From positions 1 through 64,000 of the forward strand of contig NZ_POQQ01000040.1 of NCBI RefSeq assembly GCF_002964575.1: DNA of 64,000 bases, read 5' to 3'. The notes beneath the pieces are model-generated. The model had not been told where the DNA came from, ran no database searches, and worked only from the letters and a program-made list of their open reading frames with translations. Shown here one piece after another: positions 37,728 to 48,585 of this stretch; within the stretch, counting starts at the first letter, position 1, and each line of letters begins with the position of its first letter. The DNA is from Streptococcus suis. GTDB lineage: Bacteria > Bacillota > Bacilli > Lactobacillales > Streptococcaceae. The translations under genes and the position numbers were made by a program.

Positions 37728-39401
37728 TTAGAAAAGACCTGTGATATTGCCCTGGTTGTCAATATCAATTTTTTCACTCGCAGGGACCTTTGGCAAACCT
37801 GGCATGGTCATAATATTGCCCGTCAAGGCGACGATAAAGCCAGCACCTGCTGAAACTTTGACATTGCTAATAGTCACTGTAAAGTCTGTCGGAGCTCCTA
37901 GTAGATTAGGGTTATCTGAGAAGGAATACTGGGTCTTGGCCATACAGATTGGATAGGAACCAAAACCTAGTCTTTCCAGTTCAGCTATTTCTTTTTTAGC
38001 AACTGCTGAGAGTTTTACCCCTTGACCACCATAGACTTTTGTCACAATTTTATGTAGTTTGGTTTCAATACTGTCTTCTACATCATAGACAAATTGGAAA
38101 TGATTTTCTTCTTGAGCAAGTTGGACAACTTTCTCTGCAAGTTGACGCCCTCCTTGACCTCCATGTGCCCAAACGTCAGACAGTACTACATCAACACCAC
38201 GTTTGGCACAAGCAGTAGAAACTGCCTCTAATTCTGCCTCTGTATCTAGTGGGAATTTATTGATGGCAACAACCGCAGGTAAACCATAGACTTCCTGTAT
38301 ATTCTCCAGATGTTTTTCAAGGTTTGGTAATCCTGCAAGCACTGCTTCTACATTTTCTTGAGCCAGATCAGACTTGGAAACTCCACCATGCATTTTAAGG
38401 GCTCGGATGGTCGCTACGAGTACGACTGCAGAAGGTCGTAAACCGCTTAGACGACACTTGATGTCAATGAATTTTTCAGCCCCTAAATCCGCCCCAAAGC
38501 CTGCTTCTGTCACCACATAATCTGCATATTTCAAGGCCAATTTGGTCGCTAGGACACTGTTACAGCCATGAGCAATATTGGCAAATGGACCTCCGTGAAT
38601 AAGGGCTGGAGAGTGTTCAAGGGTTTGAACAAGGTTCGGATGAATAGCATCTTTCAAGAGTGCTGCCATTGCCCCAGCTGCCTTAAGGTCCCCAGCTGTA
38701 ACTGGTTGCCCTTGGAAATTATAGCCGATAATGATTTTTTCCAGTCGTGCCTTCAAATCAGCTATATTTTCAGATAGGCATAAAATGGCCATAATCTCTG
38801 ATGCAACGGTAATATCGTAACCATCTTCCCTAGGTACTCCATTTACCTTTCCATGAAGACCGTCAACAATATGGCGGAGCTGGCGGTCATTCATGTCAAC
38901 TACTCGCTTCCAGGTAATTCGACGGCTATCAATTCCTAAGGTATTCCCGTGGTGAATATGATTATCAATCAAGGCTGCGAGTAGGTTATTGGCTACACCG
39001 ATGGCATGAAAATCTCCAGTAAAATGCAAGTTAATATCTTCCATTGGAACAACTTGGGCATAGCCACCTCCCGCTGCGCCACCTTTAACCCCAAAGACAG
39101 GTCCTAAAGACGGCTCACGCAGGGCGATAATAGCCTTTTTACCAATAGCAGATAAGGCATCAACCAAACCGACAGAAGTTGTTGTTTTGCCTTCCCCTGC
39201 TGGAGTGGGAGAAATAGCCGTTACCAAAATCAATTTCCCATCTGGTTGATCTTTCAAGGCTTCTAACTGACGACTGTCAATTTTAGCCTTGTATCTACCA
39301 TACAACGATAAACTTTCTTCTGGAATACCTAAACGTTCTGCTACCTGTCCAATGGGTTCCATTTGGACGGAATTCGCAATGTCAATATCTGATAAAACCA
39401 T
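37728..39401 (-). CDS. fhs: Formate-tetrahydrofolate ligase
   Basis: 557 aa, normal length. It interconverts 10-formyl-THF with formate, THF and ATP. The P-loop [14 protein letters not shown] (about 64-77) is intact, with [23 protein letters not shown] and [19 protein letters not shown] downstream. In the hut cluster it can run backwards to recover ATP and formate from the one-carbon unit released by FtcD/FchA. Streptococci usually have a second, housekeeping fhs elsewhere. Its stop is 13 bp before the hutD ATG, so these genes are one transcript. Confidence 0.93.
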   Translation of the reverse strand: MVLSDIDIANSVQMEPIGQVAERLGIPEESLSLYGRYKAKIDSRQLEALKDQPDGKLILVTAISPTPAGEGKTTTSVGLVDALSAIGKKAIIALREPSLGPVFGVKGGAAGGGYAQVVPMEDINLHFTGDFHAIGVANNLLAALIDNHIHHGNTLGIDSRRITWKRVVDMNDRQLRHIVDGLHGKVNGVPREDGYDITVASEIMAILCLSENIADLKARLEKIIIGYNFQGQPVTAGDLKAAGAMAALLKDAIHPNLVQTLEHSPALIHGGPFANIAHGCNSVLATKLALKYADYVVTEAGFGADLGAEKFIDIKCRLSGLRPSAVVLVATIRALKMHGGVSKSDLAQENVEAVLAGLPNLEKHLENIQEVYGLPAVVAINKFPLDTEAELEAVSTACAKRGVDVVLSDVWAHGGQGGRQLAEKVVQLAQEENHFQFVYDVEDSIETKLHKIVTKVYGGQGVKLSAVAKKEIAELERLGFGSYPICMAKTQYSFSDNPNLLGAPTDFTVTISNVKVSAGAGFIVALTGNIMTMPGLPKVPASEKIDIDNQGNITGLF

Positions 39402-39412
39402 AGCTCCCTCCT

Positions 39413-40039
39413 TTACACAATACGAAGAATGTCTTCATATACTTGATCTGCTAGGTTAGAACCATCTTCTAACATCGTCTGGCCTTGTTGGCGGTAGGTT
39501 GCAACAAATTCCTCATCCTTGATACCAGATAGATTGATGAGAACATTGAGCCATGCCCCTTGCAAACTTGCCTTGAGCGAGAGGGCTGCTACCCCCAAAT
39601 CACTGGCTGCATTGGTATTGGACTTGCCAACAGCTGCAGCCGTAACCTGAAGCGCCTGCAAAATCGTTTCCATCATGCCATACGGAGAGAGCGTTGCTGC
39701 CTTCAAGGCTGCCTGCATAGCCTGCCTGCGGGCTTCCTTGTCTTCCTCTGTTTCCTTAGGCATATCAAAGACAGCTGATACCTGATTAAAGGCTTCTGTG
39801 TCTTCGTCTATTGCCCGCAATAAACGCTCTTGCAAGTCACCAGCCACGGTATGAATTTCTTCAATAGTTGCTTGATAGTCCGCATACTGTTTCTTTCCAA
39901 GGGTCAACTCACACACCATTTTTGTCAATGAAATACCATTGACAGCCGAGAGGGCTGCTGCTGAGCCTCCACCTGGTGCTGGGGCATCTGATCCCAGTAA
40001 TTGAGCAAATTCTGTAAGGGTTAAATCCACTAATGCCAT
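39413..40039 (-). CDS. Formimidotetrahydrofolate cyclodeaminase
   Basis: 208 aa helical enzyme (FTCD_C family, often called FchA) that converts 5-formimino-THF to 5,10-methenyl-THF and ammonia. The signature [15 protein letters not shown] lies near residues 21-35, with [17 protein letters not shown] further on. I prefer ATG 40039, 8 nt after AGGAG, to a GTG three codons earlier. In animals this domain is fused to the transferase, whereas here the two are separate adjacent genes, 11 bp apart or closer. Confidence 0.9.
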   Translation of the reverse strand: MALVDLTLTEFAQLLGSDAPAPGGGSAAALSAVNGISLTKMVCELTLGKKQYADYQATIEEIHTVAGDLQERLLRAIDEDTEAFNQVSAVFDMPKETEEDKEARRQAMQAALKAATLSPYGMMETILQALQVTAAAVGKSNTNAASDLGVAALSLKASLQGAWLNVLINLSGIKDEEFVATYRQQGQTMLEDGSNLADQVYEDILRIV

Positions 40040-40050
40040 CGATTGCACTC

Positions 40051-40950
40051 CTATCCTAACAAGTGATTTTCTAGTACCTGCTTGCTGTAATCAAACTCTT
40101 CCAACTGCAAGTAGTACTCTGCCACATCAACCAAGGCTTTTGCAGGTGCCAATCCAACGATTTCAGAACCAATAATCGACACACCGTATCTCTTAGCCTC
40201 AAAACGAATGGTTTCAAAGGTACGATAAAGTGAGCATTTTTCCAAGTTCACCATATTCATTGAAACCTGGGCAATATTTCTTCCTTCCAACATGACACCG
40301 ATAGCTTTACAATACTTGTAGCCACCACCTGAACCACGGATGATTTTGGCAATCTTGTTGGCAATCTCTAAATTGTCTGTATCCAAATTGACATTAAAAG
40401 CAACCAGAGGCATCCGAGCGCCGACTGCTGTAACACCTGCTGTTGGATGAATCTTCCTTTCACCGAAATCAGGCGCCCAGTCTTCTTCCAATAATTTTTC
40501 AGGCATTCCTTCAAACTGACCCTTGCGGACCTTAGCCAGATTTTGTCGTTCTGGTCTGCTTGCTGCTTCTTCATAGAGGAAGACTGGAATAGCCAATTCT
40601 TTATTGATACGCTCAGCGACTTTCTTAGCCAGTTGAACACATTCTTCCATGCTGATGTCCTTTACAGGAACAAATGGAAGTACATCTGTCGCTCCCATCC
40701 TTGGGTGTTCACCTGTGTGCTTGGTCATATCAATCTTTTCACTAGCATATTTGACCAGTTGAAAAGCTCCTTCCTGAATACTTTCTTCATCTCCCACCAA
40801 AGTAAACACACTGCGGTTATGACTTTGGTCTGAAGAATAATCCAGCAAGGTCACACCTGGAACACTCTTAGCAGTCGCTACCAAGCCATCGATGATTTCC
40901 TGGTTACGTCCCTCTGAAAAATTTGGAATACATTCTACAAGTTTTGCCAT
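40051..40950 (-). CDS. ftcD: Glutamate formimidoyltransferase
   Basis: 299 aa, matching stand-alone transferases. It moves the formimino group from formiminoglutamate to tetrahydrofolate. Visible blocks are CIPNFSEGRNQEII at the N-terminus, DQSHNRSVFTLVG, HTGEHPRMGATDVLPFVP (catalytic His region), and GGGYKYCKAIGVML. It lies between hutU and the cyclodeaminase, giving a channel-like order on the transcript. Confidence 0.92.
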   Translation of the reverse strand: MAKLVECIPNFSEGRNQEIIDGLVATAKSVPGVTLLDYSSDQSHNRSVFTLVGDEESIQEGAFQLVKYASEKIDMTKHTGEHPRMGATDVLPFVPVKDISMEECVQLAKKVAERINKELAIPVFLYEEAASRPERQNLAKVRKGQFEGMPEKLLEEDWAPDFGERKIHPTAGVTAVGARMPLVAFNVNLDTDNLEIANKIAKIIRGSGGGYKYCKAIGVMLEGRNIAQVSMNMVNLEKCSLYRTFETIRFEAKRYGVSIIGSEIVGLAPAKALVDVAEYYLQLEEFDYSKQVLENHLLG

Positions 40951-40991
40951 TTGAAAACCTCTTTCTTATTATGATTGTTTAGCCGATTTAC

Positions 40992-43025
40992 TTATTTTTC
41001 AAACAATTTAGCAACAGAAGACTGAATTAAGTCCTCATCAGCCAAATAAGGAATGGTGATATGGTCTGTACCTTGACGCATTTGGTTGTACTCAATAGCC
41101 GTTTCAATCGCATGGTCATTACGAGCCCAGTTCCGACGCGCTACACCACCCATGGTATCCCAAGCAATAGCTGATTTGATAATTTCATCCACCCGCTCGC
41201 TTCCATCCAATACCAGACCAAAACCACCATTGATAGACTTACCAATACCAGTACCGCCACCATTATGGAGGGCCACAAGACTCATACCACGCGCCGCATT
41301 CCCAGCGTAGCACTGAACAGCCATATCGCAAGTTACATTTGAACCATCCTTGATGTTGGAGGTTTCACGGAATGGGGAATCAGTACCTGATACATCGTGA
41401 TGGTCGCGACCTAGCATAACAGGCCCGATTTTACCTTGACGAATGAGCTCATTGAACTTCAGCGCAATATTGACACGACCCATGCAATCTTGGTACAAAA
41501 TCCGTGCCTGAGTTCCTACGACCAACTGATTTTTCTCAGCGTCGCGGATCCAGTTGTAATTATCACGATCTTGGTAACGACGAGTTGGATCAATCACATC
41601 CATAGCAGCCTTGTCTGTAGTAATCAAGTCCTCATGCTTGCCACTCAAGCAAACCCAGCGGAATGGACCGTAACCATAGTCAAAGAGCATCGGTCCCATG
41701 ATATCTTCTACATAAGAAGGCCAGATAAAGCCATCTTTATCATCCAGACCATTCTTAGAAATTTCTTTGATACCTGAGTCATAAACTGACTTCATAAAGG
41801 CATTGCCATAATCGAAGAAATAGGTTCCTCGGTCAGTCAGGGTCTTAATAGCTTGATAATGACGTTCCAGGGTTTTATCCACTAGGACAACAAAGTTTGC
41901 CTTATCCTCTGCAAGTAAACGAGTACGCTCCTTAAAGCTGATACCGACTGGACAGTAGCCTCCATCATAGACATTGTGACAAGAGGTTTGGTCAGAGAGA
42001 AGGTCAACTGGAATATTCTTTTCAACCACATATTCCAGCAAATCTACAATATTTCCATGATAGGCGATTGAGGTAGATTGGCCTTTCTCTTTCGCAGCCA
42101 AGGCCAAGGTCAGAGCTTCTTCTGGACTTTCTGCCAACTGACTAATCCAACCTTGTGAATGGCGGGTTTCAATCCGTGACTGGTCTACCTCGGCTACAAT
42201 AGCAACTGCCTTAGCAATTTCAGCAGCCTTGCCCTGAGCTCCACTCATTCCACCTAAACCAGATGAAATAAAGAGTTTTCCTGTCAAATCCCCATCATCA
42301 GCTACACCCAATTTCAAGCGACCAGCATTGAGAAGTGTATTGAAGGTACCATGAACAATTCCCTGAGGACCAATGTACATCCAGCCACCAGCTGTCATCT
42401 GACCATAATTGGTCACTCCCATTTCCTCAGCGATTTCCCAGTCCTTCATGTTGTCGTATTCACCAACCAACAAACCATTGGTAATAATGACACGCGGTGC
42501 CTCTGGTTTGGATTTAAATAGACCTAAGGGATGACCTGATTCGACCACCAAGGTCTGTTCTTCTGTCATGACCTCCAGGTATTTTTTAATCAAACAATAT
42601 TGCATCCAGTTGGCACAGACCGAACCTGTTTCCCCATATGTGACTAACTCATACGGATAAAGAGCGATTTCAAAGCTGAGGTTATTATCAATCATGACCT
42701 GCATGGCCTTAGCTGCTGTACAATTTCCCTTGTACTCATCAATCGGCTTGCCATAAATTCTTTCTTTTGGACGCCAACGATAGCCATAAATCCGCCCTCG
42801 AGTTTTCAATTCTTCCAAGAACTCTGGTATGACTTCCTCATGGTATTTTTTAGGAATATACCGCAGGGCATTCTTCAAAGCAATCTCCGTCTGAGCCTGT
42901 GTCAACCTAAAGCCCCTATCTGGTGCTCGTCTGATGCCTTCCTCAAAAACGGTCTTTTCAGGCAAGACATCATCTAACTTAACGGTCATTGCTGCCGCAA
43001 TATCTTTTTCTTCAAAATGTGACAT
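40992..43025 (-). CDS. hutU: Urocanate hydratase
   Basis: 677 aa. It adds water to urocanate to form imidazolonepropionate using tightly bound NAD+. Visible signatures include MTAGGWMYIGPQGIVHGTFNT, LFISSGLGGMSGAQGKAAE, and the Cys/Gly block DQTSCHNVYDGGYCPVG. Also present are VMLGRDHHDVSGTDSPFRET and the C-terminal LHNGGGTGIGKSINGGFGLVLDGS. It is longer than the ~550 aa Gram-negative enzymes but equals the usual streptococcal/Gram-positive long form. Start ATG 43025 has GGAGGA upstream. It is the first gene of the leftward hut transcript. Confidence 0.93.
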   Translation of the reverse strand: MSHFEEKDIAAAMTVKLDDVLPEKTVFEEGIRRAPDRGFRLTQAQTEIALKNALRYIPKKYHEEVIPEFLEELKTRGRIYGYRWRPKERIYGKPIDEYKGNCTAAKAMQVMIDNNLSFEIALYPYELVTYGETGSVCANWMQYCLIKKYLEVMTEEQTLVVESGHPLGLFKSKPEAPRVIITNGLLVGEYDNMKDWEIAEEMGVTNYGQMTAGGWMYIGPQGIVHGTFNTLLNAGRLKLGVADDGDLTGKLFISSGLGGMSGAQGKAAEIAKAVAIVAEVDQSRIETRHSQGWISQLAESPEEALTLALAAKEKGQSTSIAYHGNIVDLLEYVVEKNIPVDLLSDQTSCHNVYDGGYCPVGISFKERTRLLAEDKANFVVLVDKTLERHYQAIKTLTDRGTYFFDYGNAFMKSVYDSGIKEISKNGLDDKDGFIWPSYVEDIMGPMLFDYGYGPFRWVCLSGKHEDLITTDKAAMDVIDPTRRYQDRDNYNWIRDAEKNQLVVGTQARILYQDCMGRVNIALKFNELIRQGKIGPVMLGRDHHDVSGTDSPFRETSNIKDGSNVTCDMAVQCYAGNAARGMSLVALHNGGGTGIGKSINGGFGLVLDGSERVDEIIKSAIAWDTMGGVARRNWARNDHAIETAIEYNQMRQGTDHITIPYLADEDLIQSSVAKLFEK

Positions 43026-43193
43026 ACGTCTTCCTCCTTTTGAATCTAGTGCTTGATTCCTTCCCCAGAAATACACCCATCTCCGAGCAAGAATTCTCTA
43101 TACATCCCTAGTTTACTTTTTATCCGTCTATATAAAGTCTGTTAATATATTGTCGACACAAACTTTTTATTTTTTGAGAAAAAAGATACATTT

Positions 43194-43222
43194 TTGACAA
43201 AAATTTGACGGTTTTGTATTAT
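43194..43222 (+). promoter_or_regulatory. Promoter of hutI
   Basis: TTGACA (43194-43199) and TATTAT (43217-43222) are spaced exactly 17 bp. The 234-bp gap between divergent hutU and hutI also contains TTGTCGACACAA near 43150, a near-palindrome that could be an operator. No regulator site could be assigned. Confidence 0.65.
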
Positions 43223-43259
43223 CCTAGAGCTAAGAACAGCATACACAGGAGGTAGCTAT

Positions 43260-44510
43260 ATGTTCGCAGATAAAATATTGACGCATTTCAATCAAGTATT
43301 TTGTCCAGCTGACCCAGGACACCCTTTATTCGGAAAGGAAATGGCAACAGCCACTATCTTAGAAGACGGCTACATAGCCATCAAGGATGGAAAAATTCTT
43401 GCAACCGGGACTGGAGAGCCTCAAGCAGACCTAGTTGGCCCTGAAACGATTCTTCTTTCATGTCAGGGAAAGGTGGCCACCCCTGGACTGATCGATTGCC
43501 ATACCCACCTGGTCTATGGAGGAAGCCGAGAGCATGAATTTGCTCAGAAACTAGCTGGCGTTTCTTATCTGGATATTCTGGCAAATGGTGGAGGTATTCT
43601 GTCCACGGTTCGTGCAACCAGAAAGGCTGATTTTGATACTCTCTATCAGAAATCCTATAAACTACTGGACTACATGCTAGACCATGGTGTGACTACCGTA
43701 GAGGCTAAAAGTGGCTATGGACTGGACTGGGAAACAGAGAAAAGACAGTTGGCAGTGGTCCAGCAACTTCACAAGGATCATCCTATTGACTTGATTTCAA
43801 CCTTCATGGCAGCCCATGCCATTCCAGCAGAATATAAGGGAAATAATCAAGCCTACTTGGACCTCATTATAGAAAGCATGTTGCCACAAGTTAAAGAAGA
43901 AAATTTGGCAGAATTCTGTGACATCTTCTGTGAGCAAGGAGTCTTCACAGCAGAAGAAGCCCGTAGTCTACTCACAAAAGCCAAGGACATGGGCTTTAAA
44001 CTCCGTATTCATGCTGATGAGATAAAAAGTATTGGTGGGGTTGACCTGGCTGCTGAACTGGGAACAGTCAGTGCCGAGCACCTGATGGTGATTACCGACC
44101 AAGGCATTGACAAACTAAGTCAAGCTAAGGTTATCGGCAACCTTCTTCCAGCAACAACCTTTAGCCTCATGGAAGACACCTATGCACCCGCTAGAAAAAT
44201 GCTGGATAAGGGCATGGCCATCACCCTTTCAACCGATAGCAATCCAGGCAGTTGCCCAACTGCTAACCTGCAATTTGTCATGCAGCTTGGCTGTTTCATG
44301 ATGCGTTTAACACCAGTTGAAGTCTTGAATGCTGTGACCATCAACGCCGCCTATTCCGTAGATAGACAAGCCCATATCGGTAGCTTCCACCCAGGAAAAG
44401 ATGCTGATATTAGCATCTTTGATGCACCCAATATCGACTTCCTCTTCTACTTCTTTGCTACCAACTTAAGAGACCAAGTCTATAAAAAAGGCCTCTGTGT
44501 CAGAGGGTAA
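43260..44510 (+). CDS. hutI: Imidazolonepropionase
   Basis: 416 aa zinc/iron amidohydrolase that opens imidazolonepropionate to formiminoglutamate. Metal sites are [16 protein letters not shown] near residues 79-94, [17 protein letters not shown] and [10 protein letters not shown]. An AGGAGG lies 7 nt before the ATG. It is transcribed away from the other hut genes and ends at its own terminator. The frame is intact and the length normal. Confidence 0.93.
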   Translation: MFADKILTHFNQVFCPADPGHPLFGKEMATATILEDGYIAIKDGKILATGTGEPQADLVGPETILLSCQGKVATPGLIDCHTHLVYGGSREHEFAQKLAGVSYLDILANGGGILSTVRATRKADFDTLYQKSYKLLDYMLDHGVTTVEAKSGYGLDWETEKRQLAVVQQLHKDHPIDLISTFMAAHAIPAEYKGNNQAYLDLIIESMLPQVKEENLAEFCDIFCEQGVFTAEEARSLLTKAKDMGFKLRIHADEIKSIGGVDLAAELGTVSAEHLMVITDQGIDKLSQAKVIGNLLPATTFSLMEDTYAPARKMLDKGMAITLSTDSNPGSCPTANLQFVMQLGCFMMRLTPVEVLNAVTINAAYSVDRQAHIGSFHPGKDADISIFDAPNIDFLFYFFATNLRDQVYKKGLCVRG

Positions 44511-44554
44511 AACAATAAAGGAAGCCTCCTCATTCGGAAGCTTCCTTTATTGTT
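44511..44554 (+). terminator. Terminator after hutI
   Basis: AACAATAAAGGAAGC pairs with GCTTCCTTTATTGTT around a ~14-nt loop, starting at the hutI stop. It can act in both directions. Confidence 0.85.
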
Positions 44555-44561
44555 ATCTTAT

Positions 44562-45068
44562 TACTCAATGAATATCAAAATCAAACTAGCTCCAAAGGTT
44601 CGGGGAACCTTTGGAGGCTGGAAATAAAGCGAACTACGTTCGCTACAAAAGGTTTGGGGAACCTTTAGGCGAACGTAGTTCGTTTCTACTGATACAGATA
44701 GAACCCTGTTACTATTTTATTTCAAGGTAACAGGCTGAAAGGCTGGGCAGAAAGTCCAGCCTCGCTTCTCAGAGTTCGTGTCAACATCTCAGCGCAGTGG
44801 TTGATTGGCAGATTTGTTCGTATTTCACACTCCCAATCTGACCTCTACGACTGATGCGAACAGGGTTCGCTTCATTTCCAACCTCCAACAGTCACTACTC
44901 TGACTGTTGGAGCTGTGCGGGGGTGGGAGTAAAATAGTCCAGTGGACTATTTTAGCCCGAACCTATTGTTTGGAAGTGAGGGGGACTCTTTTTAGACTGG
45001 TCGAGTTCTTTCCCACTCCCACTCATCAAATCAAGTCAAAAAGGTCTGAGTTTGATTTTCGAAGAGTA
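44562..45068. repeat. Composite RUP-like repeat filled with palindromes (gene-free region)
   Basis: The outer ends TACTCAATGAATATCAAAA and TTGATTTTCGAAGAGTA match the 27963-28063 repeat, but about 430 bp of extra DNA lies inside. The interior holds several hairpins: AGCGAACTACGTTCGC with GCGAACGTAGTTCGTTT around AAAGGTTTGGGGAACCTTT (44630-44685), CCTGTTAC/GTAACAGG, GGCTGG/CCAGCC, CCAACAGTCA/TGACTGTTGG, and AAAATAGTCCAGTGGACTATTTT cut around 44932-44955. The right end abuts the metG stop codon. No coding frame is evident. Confidence 0.65.
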
Positions 45069-47072
45069 TTACCCAATCTGACTGCCATTTGGCACTGATG
45101 GGTCTACTGTTAAGAGTGTTAAGTTGCCGTCGTGTTCGGCTGAGAGGATCATGCCCTGGCTGAGCAAGCCCATCATCTTACGTGGCTTGAGGTTAGCAAC
45201 GATTTGGACTTTCTTGCCGACCAACTCTTGCTCATTTGGATAGTACTTGGCGATACCAGATAGGATTTGACGGTCCTGGCCATCACCTGCGTCCAGACGG
45301 AATTTGAGCAGCTTGTCAGAACCCTCCACCTTGGCTACTTCCTTGACTTCGGCCACGCGGATTTCCACCTTGTCGAAGTCCTCGAACTTGATCGCGGCTT
45401 TCTCGTTTTTGAGCTCCACATCAGCTGGGTCCCATTCTTTTTCTTCCTCTTGGGAAATAGCAGAGCTGCCACCCATTTGGGCTTGGATATAGGCGATTTC
45501 CTCTTCCATATCCAGACGTGGGAAGATAGGCGTGCCTTTTGCGACTACGGTCAAACCTGCTGGAAGACCTGCAAAATCAAGATTTTCAAGGTCAAATGCT
45601 GTTCCCAAACCAAGTTGTTCCATAATGGCATTTGAAGTGGTCATCATGAATGGCTGAATGAGGTGAGCCACCACACGAAGACCTGCTGTTAAGTGAGCCA
45701 TGACTGCTGCCAACTTGTCACGGTCCGCTTCGTCCTTAGCCAAGACCCAAGGTGCAGTTTCATCGATGTACTTGTTGGTACGGGAGATGATATTCCAAAC
45801 AGCTTCCAAGGCGCGTGGGTAGTCAACAGCTTCCATATACTTGTGGTAGCTTGCCAAGTTGTCAGCTACTACTGCCGCCAAGTCCGCATCAAAATCCGTC
45901 ACATTTGCAACAAAAGTTGGTACCTGACCACCGAAATACTTGTTAATCATAGCAACCGTACGGTTGAGCAAGTTTCCAAGGTCGTTGGCCAGTTCGTAGT
46001 TAATACGACCAACATAATCTTCTGGTGTAAAGGTGCCGTCAGAGCCAACTGGCAGACTACGCATGAGGTAGTAACGCAGTGGATCCAAGCCGAAACGCTC
46101 AACCAACATTTCTGGATAGACCACATTGCCCTTAGACTTGGACATCTTACCATCTTTCATGACAAACCAACCATGAGCAACCAAGCGGTCTGGCAACTTC
46201 ATATCCAACATCATGAGCATAATTGGCCAGTAAATGGAGTGGAAGCGAAGAATGTCCTTACCAACCATGTGGTAAACTGTTCCATTCCAAAACTTGTCGT
46301 AGTTGGCTGTTTCTTCCTGACCATAACCCAAGGCAGTTGCGTAGTTGAGCAGCGCATCTATCCAAACATAAACAACGTGTTTAGGATTTGACGGGACAGG
46401 TACACCCCATGTAAATGAAGTACGTGACACTGCCAAATCTTCCAAGCCTGGCTCGATGAAGTTTTTCATGATTTCATTGAGGCGGCCGTCTGGCTGGATA
46501 AAGTCTGGGTGAGCATTGAAGAACTCAACCAATTTATCCTGATACTTGCTGAGGCGAAGGAAGTAAGACTCTTCTGAAACCCAGGCTACCTCGTGACCGC
46601 TCGGAGCGATCCCGCCAGTTACCTTGCCGTTTTCATCTCGGAAGACCTCTTCTAATTGGCTCTCGGTGAAGAATTCCTCGTCTGATACGGAGTACCATCC
46701 AGAATACTCTCCCAAGTAAATGTCATCCTGCGCCAGCAATTTTTCAAAAACAGCCGCCACCACTTCCTCGTGGTAATCATCGGTCGTGCGGATGAACTTG
46801 TCGTAAGAGATGTCCAGCAAGTTCCAGAGTTCCTTGACGCCAACCGCCATGCCGTCAACGTAAGCTTGCGGTGTTAAACCAGCCTCTTTGGCCTTCTCCT
46901 CAATCTTCTGCCCGTGCTCATCAAGCCCTGTCAGATAGAAAACCTCGTGGCCCATGAGTCGCTTGTAGCGAGCCAAGACATCGCAGGCAATAGTTGTGTA
47001 GGCCGAGCCGATATGGAGCTTGCCAGACGGATAATAAATTGGTGTGGTAATATAAAACGGTGTTTTTGTCAT
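45069..47072 (-). CDS. metG: Methionyl-tRNA synthetase
   Basis: About 667 aa. It charges tRNA-Met. The Rossmann catalytic part has [11 protein letters not shown] (HIGH-type motif) and KMSKSKGNV, and lacks the four-Cys zinc knuckle of the long E. coli form. The anticodon helical domain is followed by a C-terminal EMAP/Trbp111-like tRNA-binding domain from about residue 560 ([14 protein letters not shown]...SQGMILSAE). The start is ATG 47072, behind AAAGGA; a longer frame to 47126 has no RBS. The stop codon is contiguous with the end of a repeat element, so any native terminator was displaced. Confidence 0.94.
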   Translation of the reverse strand: MTKTPFYITTPIYYPSGKLHIGSAYTTIACDVLARYKRLMGHEVFYLTGLDEHGQKIEEKAKEAGLTPQAYVDGMAVGVKELWNLLDISYDKFIRTTDDYHEEVVAAVFEKLLAQDDIYLGEYSGWYSVSDEEFFTESQLEEVFRDENGKVTGGIAPSGHEVAWVSEESYFLRLSKYQDKLVEFFNAHPDFIQPDGRLNEIMKNFIEPGLEDLAVSRTSFTWGVPVPSNPKHVVYVWIDALLNYATALGYGQEETANYDKFWNGTVYHMVGKDILRFHSIYWPIMLMMLDMKLPDRLVAHGWFVMKDGKMSKSKGNVVYPEMLVERFGLDPLRYYLMRSLPVGSDGTFTPEDYVGRINYELANDLGNLLNRTVAMINKYFGGQVPTFVANVTDFDADLAAVVADNLASYHKYMEAVDYPRALEAVWNIISRTNKYIDETAPWVLAKDEADRDKLAAVMAHLTAGLRVVAHLIQPFMMTTSNAIMEQLGLGTAFDLENLDFAGLPAGLTVVAKGTPIFPRLDMEEEIAYIQAQMGGSSAISQEEEKEWDPADVELKNEKAAIKFEDFDKVEIRVAEVKEVAKVEGSDKLLKFRLDAGDGQDRQILSGIAKYYPNEQELVGKKVQIVANLKPRKMMGLLSQGMILSAEHDGNLTLLTVDPSVPNGSQIG

Positions 47073-47245
47073 ACTTTTTCCTTTCAACTCAGGGCAAATG
47101 AAACCCTGTTCTTGATAACACCCCATTTTATCATATTTTTGTGCAAAAACAAAGTGACTTCCAATCTACAATCCAGCTCCGTAACTGATTGATTAGCCAA
47201 AAATCATATTCGGTAGAAGTTAGTCAGTTAACCGACACATCAGAT

Positions 47246-48343
47246 TTAATCCCTAGGCTGTTTGTTCAATATAAACTCCACTTTTTCTAATTCAATGTTG
47301 TTTAGAAGCAGTCGGATATGATGTTTTCCAGAATAATGCCGACGCGTTGTTAAATCTTTCCATTGGTAATTTTTGTGGCCAGAGATAGTAATGTCCTTTA
47401 CAAAATCAGTATCCTTCAGATAAAAAATCTTTTCACCAATCCGACCATTAGCTTTTTGAAATCCAAAAGCCAAACCTAACCGAAATTTACTTGGTCCAGG
47501 AGACGTAACCCTTACAGCATAGGAAATTTGACTGGTATCGCCATCATATACCTCAAGAGAAGCTATAGCTAGCTGAACTTGCTTTATCTCAAAATCCTGA
47601 GAATACCCCATAAAATCCAGCGCAGCAGGATAGCCTGTTTTAATCAATGTTCTCAAGGCTGTCTTGATGATCCAATCTGTATTGGGATCTTGATTTTTCC
47701 AAGTTTTTAAATGAGCAATCACTTCATCTGGATAAAACTTAGTCATGTCATTAAGATTATTGGCCACACTTTTTCTAACATAAAGAGATGAATCGGCTTT
47801 TAAGGTATCTAATATCTCAAAAATCTCTGTCCTATGTGTCACCAAGTCGGGGACTGCCTTTCCCCAAGGCAGGCGAAGACGTGTTCCCTCACTGGCCAAT
47901 CGACGATGATGTTCATTATCTGAGAAGCTCAGCTCTTTTAAAAAAGCAAAGCTAGCATCAAAGTTGTGGTTCAAAAAATAACGAATAGCAAATTCAGATG
48001 TAGAGCCAGTGGTTAACACCGCCATTCCTTTAAAGGAATGAACCAAGTCCTCCAAGCCAAATTTCCAAATGATGTCATTAAAGAATAAATAGTCAAATCC
48101 TCGGCAAGTCGCATTCAGTTTTATCAACAAATCGACCACATCTGCGTATGGAAGCGCAAGCGTCTGATAAGTGCCATCTGCCATACGTTTAAACCGGTCC
48201 ATCAATGCCAAATCCTCCCAGTCATCCTGTAAAACAGCCTGATAAAAAGACTCTGAATCAAAATTAGAATGATGCATTTGAATAGTTTTTGCGAACTCTT
48301 CTAAAAATGTCTTGTTGTACTTTAATCGTAATTCCTCTGCCAT
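47246..48343 (-). CDS. AlkC/AlkD-like HEAT-repeat protein (DNA alkylation repair)
   Basis: 365 aa. The central part is built of HEAT-like helical pairs with VRKSVANNLNDMTKFYPDEVIAHLKTW, the motif that recurs in DNA alkylation-repair glycosylases (AlkC/AlkD). Two family features are SEFAIRYFL (N-terminal helix) and SLYVRKSVANNLND. The C-terminal ~90 residues are beta-rich (ISYAVRVTSPGPSKFRLGL), resembling the Ig-like extension of AlkC2. Predicted to remove N3- or N7-alkyl bases. Single-gene unit, divergent from the DUF1361 pair. Confidence 0.72.
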   Translation of the reverse strand: MAEELRLKYNKTFLEEFAKTIQMHHSNFDSESFYQAVLQDDWEDLALMDRFKRMADGTYQTLALPYADVVDLLIKLNATCRGFDYLFFNDIIWKFGLEDLVHSFKGMAVLTTGSTSEFAIRYFLNHNFDASFAFLKELSFSDNEHHRRLASEGTRLRLPWGKAVPDLVTHRTEIFEILDTLKADSSLYVRKSVANNLNDMTKFYPDEVIAHLKTWKNQDPNTDWIIKTALRTLIKTGYPAALDFMGYSQDFEIKQVQLAIASLEVYDGDTSQISYAVRVTSPGPSKFRLGLAFGFQKANGRIGEKIFYLKDTDFVKDITISGHKNYQWKDLTTRRHYSGKHHIRLLLNNIELEKVEFILNKQPRD

Positions 48344-48585
48344 CCTAAACCTCCTTTAAAAGTTTTCTTGATTGAACATTTCCCTAAAAATATTCCCATT
48401 TAACTTTACTAGTAAAAAGTCAATTTGTGATTCCTATCAAAACATTTGACGATGTCTCATTATAGCACAAAGAGCGCATAAAAATATTTTTAATGTCCTA
48501 AAAGCTTTATAAATAATCATTCCCTCCACAATCCTACTAAGATATGTTATACTAGAAGAAGTTATGAAAAAGAATGGGGTTATCT

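Noticed and set aside
40992..43076. HutU start 17 codons upstream (43076)
   Set aside because: No RBS there, while GGAGGA precedes ATG 43025 and the family begins at that point.
43077..43259. CcpA (cre) site between hutU and hutI
   Set aside because: No match to WTGNNARCGNWWWCA; only a weak TTGTCGACACAA palindrome was seen.
45267..46391. Long plus-strand frames (122 and 232 aa) within metG
   Set aside because: They lie antisense to a fully conserved metG, have no RBS and have Cys/Trp/His-rich composition unlike real proteins here.
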